Positions 1 to 5,662 of a DNA stretch of 7,939 bases are shown in pieces. Under the pieces are notes generated by a model. The model made no database searches and was not told the DNA's origin. It was given only the letters and a program-made list of their open reading frames with translations. Made by a program: the position numbers and the translations under genes. Position 1 is the first letter of the stretch. Each line of letters starts with the position of its first letter. Source of the stretch: Rhodobacterales bacterium UBA3077 (GTDB lineage: Bacteria > Pseudomonadota > Alphaproteobacteria > Rhodobacterales > Rhodobacteraceae); the NCBI GenBank assembly GCA_002366685.1, contig DFBP01000138.1, forward strand, positions 1 to 7,939, given 5' to 3'.

Positions 1-414
1 TGCAAGGCAAATCAGCCCGTCAGAGTGGTTTTTCAGGTGCGCCAAGGTGATATGCGGCGCGGCATTTCCACATTCCAGATAGAGCGCAGAATTGAGTTTG
101 AGCAGGTTCAACCAACCCGCCTCGTTTTGTGCCAGCAATACAATGGCGCGGGGTTCAGGGGACTTCTCGCCGGGTTGCGATGCGACTTCATAAGCCAAAT
201 CAAACTGGCAGGCGATGATCGGCTGAATTCCAGCACCGCTGGCGAACTCTGAAAATTCGAGCGCGCCAAACATATTGTTGGTATCGCTTAGCGCCACCGC
301 TGGCATGTCGTCCGCCTTGCACATATCCGGCAGCTTTTTGGCAATAATCGCGCCTTCAAGTAGGGAATAGGCGGAGTGAACACGCAGGTGGATGAATCGG
401 GGGTCAAGGCTCAT
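1..414 (-). CDS. dnaE: DNA polymerase III alpha subunit, N-terminal part (partial, runs off the left edge)
   Basis: This is the 5' end of the gene for the replicative polymerase catalytic subunit; 138 codons are visible from ATG at 414-412 and the frame stays open to position 1. The translation begins MSLDPRFIHLRVHSAYSLLEG, the hallmark start of the PHP domain of DnaE, with H9 and H13 in the HLRVH motif and the following YSLLEG. It continues through KKLPDMCKADDMPAVALSDTNN, where D44 corresponds to the conserved ALTD/ALSD segment. The visible part is about one tenth of the usual roughly 1,150-1,180 residues, so the palm, fingers and beta-binding regions lie outside the window. The ATG is chosen because the family homology begins within a few residues of it; no strong Shine-Dalgarno is seen in front. 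It is transcribed divergently from the purine operon and is functionally unrelated to it. The short PHP segment alone does not strictly exclude a DnaE2/ImuC paralogue, but the LRVHSAYSLLEG form fits DnaE1 best. Confidence 0.9.
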   Translation of the reverse strand, partial: MSLDPRFIHLRVHSAYSLLEGAIIAKKLPDMCKADDMPAVALSDTNNMFGALEFSEFASGAGIQPIIACQFDLAYEVASQPGEKSPEPRAIVLLAQNEAGWLNLLKLNSALYLECGNAAPHITLAHLKNHSDGLICLA

Positions 415-626
415 CGGTGGATAGTATCAGGTGAATCGGCAGGGGGCGATTATTGATTTCAAATTTGTCAAAATATTTGGATGTGATTATTATATTTGCC
501 GATGGAAAAATGATAAAGTAATAATTTCAATGACATAAGCGGAATTTAGAGAAAATAAAAAATATTTTCGAAATAATTGCAATATGCCAAAGTCGCGCTA
601 AACTAAAGCTATGTGCTTAAGTGCTA

Positions 627-651
627 AAGCCAGCTTGGGAGGGCTGGGCTT
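627..651 (+). repeat. Potential RNA hairpin in the operon leader
   Basis: AAGCCAGC at 627-634 can pair with GCTGGGCTT at 643-651, giving eight base pairs with one bulged G and a purine-rich 8-nt loop (TTGGGAGG). The loop contains a GGGAGG sequence resembling a Shine-Dalgarno, followed by a TTG at 650 in an open frame to the TAG at 707-709. No run of T follows, so it is not a standard intrinsic terminator. Its function is unknown and it may be incidental. Confidence 0.3.
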
Positions 652-728
652 GGACGCGCAACTCATCAGGCATTCTCCGCTCTGCAAAAAATACGCGGAA
701 ACTTTCTAGATACTCGATCAAGTGGTGG

Positions 729-751
729 TAATTTGCCAAAATGGCGGATTA
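729..751 (+). promoter_or_regulatory. Imperfect palindrome upstream of the purine operon: candidate operator or leader hairpin
   Basis: The arms TAATTTGCCA (729-738) and TGGCGGATTA (742-751) flank AAA. As DNA, 8 of 10 positions are symmetrical (TAAT..GCCA with TGGC..ATTA). As RNA, all 10 positions pair, because both mismatches become G-U wobbles. It lies 61 nt before the start of the first operon gene. This is a plausible site for a purine-responsive repressor or a stem in a leader RNA; the sequence does not say which. I do not recognise it as the known site of a specific regulator. Confidence 0.4.
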
Positions 752-773
752 ATGCTTGCGCGTTGCTGGCATC

Positions 774-801
774 TTGGTCAGAATTTGTTAAATTTGACTG
801 A
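774..801 (+). repeat. Potential hairpin directly ahead of the first operon ribosome binding site
   Basis: TTGGTCA (774-780) plus AATTT (782-786) can pair with AAATT TGACTGA (790-801), giving 12 pairs with a single bulged G at 781, two wobbles and a GTT loop. It ends two bases before the AGGT (803-806) that precedes the ATG at 813. The inner part is AT-rich and so only moderately stable. Its position suggests a possible effect on translation initiation of the hydrolase gene, but no direct pairing partner for the AGGT is visible in the leader. Confidence 0.35.
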
Positions 802-812
802 TAGGTAGAATA

Positions 813-1151
813 ATGGGAAAGCTTACAACACATGTGCTCGACACAGCCCTCGGTCAGCCGGCTGCGGGCTTGCGGATAGAACTTTATCGTGACGGTGACC
901 GGTTGCGCGATGTCGTGACAAATAGTGACGGGCGAGTTGATGCGCCTCTGCTGGAAGGGGACGATTTCCAGAACGGCAGCTATGAGCTGGTTTTTCATGC
1001 TGGAGACTATCTGGCAGCCAGTGGGCAGGATTTGCCTGATCCAAAGTTTCTGGACGAAATTCCGCTGCGGTTTGGCATCAGCGAAGACAAGCATTACCAC
1101 GTGCCGCTTTTGCTTTCGGCATATAGTTATTCGACCTATAGAGGGAGCTGA
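813..1151 (+). CDS. uraH: 5-hydroxyisourate hydrolase (transthyretin-like)
   Basis: This enzyme hydrolyses 5-hydroxyisourate, the unstable product of urate oxidation, to OHCU in the ureide pathway. The 112-residue protein has the family's normal length and all its hallmarks: the N-terminal LTTHVLDTA with H7, the SDGR segment with R41, HYHVPLLLS with H96, and the C-terminal signature YRGS (109-112), which in this family distinguishes the hydrolase from vertebrate transthyretin. H7, R41, H96 and S112 correspond to the known catalytic set. There is no signal peptide, so it is expected to be cytoplasmic and tetrameric. The ATG at 813 is preceded by AGGT at 803-806 and gives the exact family N-terminus. 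It is the first gene of the operon; its TGA lies 1 nt before the xdhA start. Urate oxidase and OHCU decarboxylase, needed on either side of this step, are not in the window. Confidence 0.95.
   Translation: MGKLTTHVLDTALGQPAAGLRIELYRDGDRLRDVVTNSDGRVDAPLLEGDDFQNGSYELVFHAGDYLAASGQDLPDPKFLDEIPLRFGISEDKHYHVPLLLSAYSYSTYRGS
1141..1147 (+). promoter_or_regulatory. Ribosome binding site of xdhA
   Basis: GAGGGAG lies 5 nt before the ATG at 1153, inside the last codons of the hydrolase gene. It decides the xdhA start: the reading frame stays open upstream to an ATG at 925, but that extension runs inside the hydrolase gene in another frame and has no counterpart in XdhA proteins. Confidence 0.75.
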
Positions 1152-1152
1152 A

Positions 1153-2520
1153 ATGGCGCATATTTCCTTTATTCTGAATGGCGAGGTTATCGAGCTTGGC
1201 AAAGCCAACCCCTCGGTCACGCTTCTTGACTACCTCCGGCTCGAACGCGGGTTGGCTGGTACTAAAGAAGGGTGCAACGAGGGCGATTGCGGTGCCTGCA
1301 CGGTTTCTGTTGCCTCCATGGAAAACGGCTCGCTGGTGCATCGGGCCGTGAATTCCTGCATCCTTTTGTTGGGCCAAATGCAGGGGAAATCTGTCACCAC
1401 CGTTGAGGATTTGGGCGGCAATCACCCCGTGCAAACGGCGATGGTGGACCATCATGGCTCGCAGTGCGGGTTTTGCACCCCGGGAATTGTTATGTCGCTC
1501 GCGGCGGCTCACCAAGAGGGGCGGCAGGATCATCGCGATGTTTTGGCGGGCAACCTGTGTCGCTGCACCGGGTATGCGCCGATTCTACGGGCCGCCGAGG
1601 CGGTGGCTGAACAACCGGTGCCCGCCGCGAAGTTTGATGAAAGGGCCGCTTTGGAAAGCCTGGTAGATTCCGGCTTTACCGATGTGGATGCCTTTGCTGA
1701 ATGGTATGCCCAAAACCCCGACGCGGTGTTGGTTGGCGGGGCTACCGAAGTGGGCTTGGTGCTGACCAAAGAGCTGAAGCAACCCAGGAAGTTTGCTTTC
1801 TTAAACCGGATCGAGGCACTTCGGGAAATCACCCATGAGGATGGCGGAACTAGAATTGGTTCGGGGGTATTGCTGGCAAGGCTACGTGGCGCGATGGTCG
1901 GGAAATACCCGCAATTTGCCGAGATGCTGCGCCGGTTCGGTTCGGTGCAGGTCCGAAACTCGGCCACGATTGGCGGAAATATCGCGAATGGTTCGCCTAT
2001 TGCCGACTCTCCTCCTGCACTCATTGCACTGGGCGCGAGTATAACCCTCCGCAAAGGGGCGGAACGGCGTGAAATCTTGCTGGAGGACTTCTATCTAAGC
2101 TATGGGGTACAAGACCGCGCCGAGGGAGAATTTGTCGAGAGCATATTTATACCCGAGCAGGAAGACACGCTCGGTGTCTACAAAATTTCCAAACGCTTTG
2201 ATCAAGATATTTCAGCGCTCTGCGGGGCTTTTAATATTGTGGTGAATGATGGATCGGTGGCTTCGGCGCGTATAGCCTTTGGCGGCATGGCGGCAACGCC
2301 GAAACGCGCAAAAGCGGTTGAGTCTGCGTTGACTGGTGCGCCGTGGAATGAGGAAACAATCAAGACTGCTCAATCCGCCTTCGCCGAAGATTACACGCCA
2401 TTGTCAGACCAGCGCGGCAGCGCGGCCTACCGCCTGACCCTCGCGCAAAATTTGCTGACGCGGTATTTTTTGGAGCATTCCGGCCAAGATCGGGTGCGTG
2501 TAGTGGGAGCGGTATCATGA
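1153..2520 (+). CDS. xdhA: Xanthine dehydrogenase, small subunit (2Fe-2S clusters and FAD domain)
   Basis: This subunit passes electrons from the molybdenum site in XdhB through two 2Fe-2S clusters to FAD and NAD+ during oxidation of hypoxanthine and xanthine to urate. The 455 residues match the Rhodobacter-type XdhA. The ferredoxin-like N-terminus carries C41, C46, C49 (GCNEGDCGACT) and C69 (AVNSC). The helical second cluster domain carries C105, C108 (GSQCGFCTPG) and C136, C138 (GNLCRCTGY). The FAD domain follows from about residue 185, with VGGATEVGL (194-202) and RNSATIGGNIANGSPIADS (268-286), and then a CO_dh_flav_C-type end containing RFDQDISALCGAF. The ATG at 1153 is chosen for its strong GAGGGAG and because homology begins there. 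Its stop overlaps xdhB by 4 nt (ATGA). The FAD loop reads GGATEVGLV where the family usually has GGTDV.LW, a mild substitution. All cluster ligands are present. Confidence 0.96.
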   Translation: MAHISFILNGEVIELGKANPSVTLLDYLRLERGLAGTKEGCNEGDCGACTVSVASMENGSLVHRAVNSCILLLGQMQGKSVTTVEDLGGNHPVQTAMVDHHGSQCGFCTPGIVMSLAAAHQEGRQDHRDVLAGNLCRCTGYAPILRAAEAVAEQPVPAAKFDERAALESLVDSGFTDVDAFAEWYAQNPDAVLVGGATEVGLVLTKELKQPRKFAFLNRIEALREITHEDGGTRIGSGVLLARLRGAMVGKYPQFAEMLRRFGSVQVRNSATIGGNIANGSPIADSPPALIALGASITLRKGAERREILLEDFYLSYGVQDRAEGEFVESIFIPEQEDTLGVYKISKRFDQDISALCGAFNIVVNDGSVASARIAFGGMAATPKRAKAVESALTGAPWNEETIKTAQSAFAEDYTPLSDQRGSAAYRLTLAQNLLTRYFLEHSGQDRVRVVGAVS

Positions 2521-4760
2521 GTGTTGCAAAATCAATTCCCCACGATAGCGGCCCTGCGCATGTGAGCGGTAGCGCGCGTTATGTGGATGATTATCCGCTT
2601 CCTGAAAATGCCGTGCATCTGGCCTTTGGCCTATCCGAAAAAGCCCATGCGGATTTTACATTGGACCTCACGGCAGTTTGGGCCGCGACCGGTGTGATTG
2701 ACGTGATTGTGGCCGACCAATTGCCGGGGGTCAATGATGTGTCCCCTTCGGTTCACGACGAGCCGCTGCTGGCGGACGGAACTGTGCACTACCTTGGTCA
2801 GCCGGTTTTCCTGGTGGTGGCGGATAGCCACCTGAACGCCCGCCGTGCCGCGCGGTTGGGGAAGGTGGAATACAGCGAGAAAGACCCGCTGGTCACGATC
2901 GACCAAGCTGTCGAGGCAGATAGCAAATTCGGAGACCCGGTAACCTACGCTATAGGCGATGCGGATACCGCGATGTCGGAAGCGCCGCTCACGGTTTCGG
3001 GCCAAATGGAAGTGGGCGGGCAGGAGCATTTTTACCTTGAGGGTCAGGCGGCCTATGCGCTCCCCGAAGAGGGTGATGTTCGGGTTGTCTCTTCCACCCA
3101 GCACCCGACCGAAATTCAACACAAAGTGGCGGAAGCGCTAAACATCCCCTTCCACGCCGTGCGGGTGGAGACCCGCCGCATGGGCGGTGGCTTTGGCGGC
3201 AAGGAATCTCAAGGCAACGCGCTGGCGGTCAGTTGTGCTGTGGTGGCCCAAAAGCTCAATCGCCCGGCCAAAATGCGCTATGATCGCGACGACGACATGA
3301 TCATCACCGGAAAACGCCATGATTTGCGGATCAAATATCAGGCCGGATTTGGGCTGGATGGCAAACTGCACTCTGTGGTCTTTGAACATTTCTTCCGGTG
3401 TGGCTGGGCGCTCGATCTTTCCCATGCGGTGGCTGACCGTGCGATGCTGCACGCTGACAATGCCTATCACTTGCCAAACGCGCGAATTCTTTCGCACCGG
3501 CTTCGGACCAACACGCAGAGCGCGACGGCGTATCGCGGCTTCGGCGGCCCGCAAGGCATTATCGGGATAGAGCGGGTAATCGAGCATATTGCCGATGAAC
3601 TCGGGATGGACCCGCTCGACGTGCGTATGGCAAATTTCTACCGTTCAACAGGTGATCTGACACCCTATCACATGGAGATAGAGGACAGTATTTCCAGCGA
3701 GTTGGTGGCGCAACTGGCCGAAAGCTCGGATTACGAAAAACGGCGTGCTGAAATCGCGACTTTCAATGCCGGTTCTCCGATTGTGAAGCGTGGCATTTCG
3801 CTAGTGCCGGTCAAATTCGGTATATCATTTACTCTGACTTTCCTAAACCAAGCTGGTGCTTTGGTGCATGTCTATGCGGATGGCTCGGTGCAGCTCAATC
3901 ATGGTGGCACTGAAATGGGCCAGGGGTTGAACACAAAGGTGGCGCAGGTTGCGGCAGAGGTGTTTGGCCTGGATGTTTCCGCAATAAAAATTACCGCAAC
4001 CGATACCGGTAAGGTGCCCAACACCTCGGCCACCGCCGCGAGCGCGGGGGCTGATCTGAACGGAATGGCCTGCAAAGACGCCTGTGAAAAGATCAAATTG
4101 CGGCTGATTGAGTTTGCGAAGGCCAAATGGGGTGGCGATGTGATCTTTGCCGCAGGCCGTGTGAGCGTTGGCGAGAAGGTTGTGAGTTTTGGTGAACTGG
4201 CCGCCGCCGCCTATCAGGCGCGGATCTCGCTCTCATCAACCGGATTTTATAAAACGCCTAAAGTTAAGTGGGACCGTATTGAAGGCAAGGGCCGCCCCTT
4301 CCTCTATTTTGCTTATGGCGCGGCTGTGAGCGAGGTGGAAATTGACAGCCTGACCGGCGAAAACCGGATACTTCGGACCGATATTTTGCACGATGTCGGG
4401 AATTCGCTTAACCCCGCGCTGGACATCGGGCAGATCGAAGGTGCTTTTGTGCAGGGGGCGGGCTGGCTCACCATTGAGGAGCTCCGCTGGGCCGATGACG
4501 GGCGGTTACAGACCGCCGCACCGGCAACCTATAAAATTCCGTGCGCCTCTGATATTCCCGATGTGCTCAATGTGGCACTATGGGACGGGGCGAACCTCGA
4601 AAAGACAATCTATCGGTCCAAAGCGGTGGGCGAGCCACCTTTTGTGCATGGCATGTCGGTGTTTTTTGCGCTGACCCAGGCTGTGGCGGCGGCTGGGGGA
4701 AACCCATATTTTGACGCGCCTGCAACGGCAGAGCGCGTGTTAATGGCACTATCTGAATAA
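2517..4760 (+). CDS. xdhB: Xanthine dehydrogenase, large molybdopterin-binding subunit
   Basis: This is the catalytic subunit, which hydroxylates hypoxanthine and xanthine at the molybdenum cofactor (cytoplasmic, XdhA2B2). The 747-residue protein has the aldehyde oxidase/xanthine dehydrogenase a/b hammerhead domain (about 12-130) followed by the Moco-binding domains. Active-site residues inferred by alignment to the R. capsulatus and bovine enzymes from memory are Q195 (STQHPTEIQ), E230 (GGGFGGKES), R308 (DRAMLHADN), F342 (YRGFGGPQG), F438-T439 (KFGISFT) and the catalytic base E706 (KAVGEPPF). The R308/E230 pair points to purine rather than aldehyde substrates. The cofactor motif TEMGQG is at 465-470. 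The start overlaps the xdhA stop as ATGA, and the stop overlaps xdhC by 1 nt (TAATG). It is about 30 residues shorter than the 777-residue R. capsulatus subunit, mainly because the linker after NFY (374-376) is short. The reading frame is intact. Confidence 0.97.
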   Translation: MSVAKSIPHDSGPAHVSGSARYVDDYPLPENAVHLAFGLSEKAHADFTLDLTAVWAATGVIDVIVADQLPGVNDVSPSVHDEPLLADGTVHYLGQPVFLVVADSHLNARRAARLGKVEYSEKDPLVTIDQAVEADSKFGDPVTYAIGDADTAMSEAPLTVSGQMEVGGQEHFYLEGQAAYALPEEGDVRVVSSTQHPTEIQHKVAEALNIPFHAVRVETRRMGGGFGGKESQGNALAVSCAVVAQKLNRPAKMRYDRDDDMIITGKRHDLRIKYQAGFGLDGKLHSVVFEHFFRCGWALDLSHAVADRAMLHADNAYHLPNARILSHRLRTNTQSATAYRGFGGPQGIIGIERVIEHIADELGMDPLDVRMANFYRSTGDLTPYHMEIEDSISSELVAQLAESSDYEKRRAEIATFNAGSPIVKRGISLVPVKFGISFTLTFLNQAGALVHVYADGSVQLNHGGTEMGQGLNTKVAQVAAEVFGLDVSAIKITATDTGKVPNTSATAASAGADLNGMACKDACEKIKLRLIEFAKAKWGGDVIFAAGRVSVGEKVVSFGELAAAAYQARISLSSTGFYKTPKVKWDRIEGKGRPFLYFAYGAAVSEVEIDSLTGENRILRTDILHDVGNSLNPALDIGQIEGAFVQGAGWLTIEELRWADDGRLQTAAPATYKIPCASDIPDVLNVALWDGANLEKTIYRSKAVGEPPFVHGMSVFFALTQAVAAAGGNPYFDAPATAERVLMALSE

Positions 4761-5662
4761 TGGGCATTGATCTCGGAAATCTAGAACAGGCGGTGGCGGT
4801 GCAGGGCGCGGTTGTTCGTGTGCTTGTGCTAAAGGTTCATGGTTCAGCACCGCGCGAAGCAGGCGCTTCAATGATTGTCTGGGAAGGTGGGCAGGACGGC
4901 ACCATTGGCGGCGGTACGCTGGAATGGGATGCAGCTGCCGAGGCGCGAGAAATGCTTGCCCTCGGCCCGTGGGCCCGAAAACAGCGGGACATCGCGCTTG
5001 GCCCCGAGTTGGGCCAATGCTGTGGCGGGCGAGTTGAGCTCTTGTTTGAGCGCTATACCTTTGCCGAGATCGCCGAAATCAACCGAGGCGCTTCAGGGTT
5101 CGTGCGCCCAAAGACTGACGGGGTTGGCCCCGAGCAAACTCCAAAGGCACAAGGTGAGGCTGTTGTTGAAGCGTTCAGCGATGCGGCTCTGCCTGTGTAC
5201 CTTTATGGTGCCGGTCATGTGGGGCGGGAACTGGTACGGGTTTTGCCCGTTTCCGATTTTGCGATCACATGGGTTGATGTCGCGGAGGCGCGCTTTCCGG
5301 AGAACCTGTTTGGAGCGGTCAAGGCGGTTCATTCCAATCCCGCAGCAGCCGTTTCTACCGCGCCCGACAACGCTTATCATTTTGTAATGACTCATTCGCA
5401 CAGTCATGATCTGGAGATTTGTAATCACGTTCTTTCAAGGCCATTTGGCCATTTGGGATTGATTGGGTCAGCCACAAAAAAAGCACGGTTTCTCAAGCGT
5501 CTGGCTGAATTGGGCCATGATACCGCTTGGGCGCGCCTTCAGTGCCCGATCGGGGATAGAAGCCTCGGAAAGACTCCGCAAGCCATTGCGATAGGGGTTG
5601 CGCATTGGTTGATGCGCCGTAAGATCGAATTAAGAGAGCCAAAGGGAGAGGGCCTGATATGA
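4760..5662 (+). CDS. xdhC: Xanthine dehydrogenase accessory protein (Moco sulfuration/insertion chaperone)
   Basis: In R. capsulatus, XdhC binds molybdenum cofactor, helps its sulfuration and delivers it to XdhB; it is not part of the final enzyme. The 300 residues show the two family domains: the XdhC/CoxI N-terminal domain with KVHGSAPREAGASM (25-38), GTIGGGTLEW (47-56) and the cysteine motif LGQCCGGRVEL (84-94); then a Rossmann-like C-terminal domain with VYLYGAGHVGREL (146-158), THSHSHDLEI (211-220), GLIGSATKKARF (233-244) and a late CPIG (262-265). C87 or C88 is the likely cofactor-binding cysteine of the family. The ATG at 4760 shares its A with the xdhB stop, so translation is probably coupled, and the TGA overlaps the ABC ATPase start by 4 nt. 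No signal peptide is seen. Position right after xdhAB and intact motifs make the assignment firm. Confidence 0.95.
   Translation: MGIDLGNLEQAVAVQGAVVRVLVLKVHGSAPREAGASMIVWEGGQDGTIGGGTLEWDAAAEAREMLALGPWARKQRDIALGPELGQCCGGRVELLFERYTFAEIAEINRGASGFVRPKTDGVGPEQTPKAQGEAVVEAFSDAALPVYLYGAGHVGRELVRVLPVSDFAITWVDVAEARFPENLFGAVKAVHSNPAAAVSTAPDNAYHFVMTHSHSHDLEICNHVLSRPFGHLGLIGSATKKARFLKRLAELGHDTAWARLQCPIGDRSLGKTPQAIAIGVAHWLMRRKIELREPKGEGLI

Larger units (their letters stand above)
415..812. other. Divergent intergenic region between dnaE and the purine operon
   Basis: This 398-nt stretch has no convincing gene. The part nearer dnaE (about 455-600) is strongly AT-rich compared with the flanking genes and holds small palindromes: GAAAATA at 551-557 inverted as TATTTTC at 563-569, TTTCGAAA at 566-573, and ATTGCAAT at 576-583. 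Promoters for both directions must lie here. A weak sigma70-like pair for the rightward operon could be TTGCAA (577-582) and TAAACT (599-604), 16 nt apart, but it is poor enough that I do not call it as a feature. The part nearer the operon (about 610-812) has normal base composition and several potential hairpins (627-651, 729-751, 774-801). If transcription starts near 610 the leader would be about 200 nt, long enough for RNA-based control. A 32-codon reading frame at 611-709 is noted but not supported as a gene. Confidence 0.7.

Noticed and set aside
25..252. A 75-codon rightward frame at the left edge
   Set aside because: It is antisense to the dnaE coding sequence, whose PHP motif is clear on the minus strand.
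443..471. A TTGACA on the minus strand (466-471) as the dnaE -35 element
   Set aside because: At the proper spacing the -10 position reads CGCCCC, so no promoter can be supported around it.
577..604. TTGCAA and TAAACT, 16 nt apart, as the operon promoter
   Set aside because: The -10 is weak and such matches are expected by chance in AT-rich DNA; noted as a candidate but not called.
925..1152. A longer xdhA start at the upstream ATG at 925
   Set aside because: The extension lies inside the hydrolase gene in another frame, lacks a family counterpart, and the ATG at 1153 has a strong Shine-Dalgarno and the expected XdhA N-terminus.
666..1220. A 184-codon open frame on the minus strand across the hydrolase gene
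   Set aside because: It is antisense to the hydrolase, which has full family motifs, and its translation resembles no protein; it is a shadow of the real gene.
5474..5483. A run of seven A in xdhC as a programmed frameshift site
   Set aside because: The run encodes the conserved TKK of the GSATKKARF motif, the zero frame continues to a full-length normal XdhC, and no stimulatory structure stands out.
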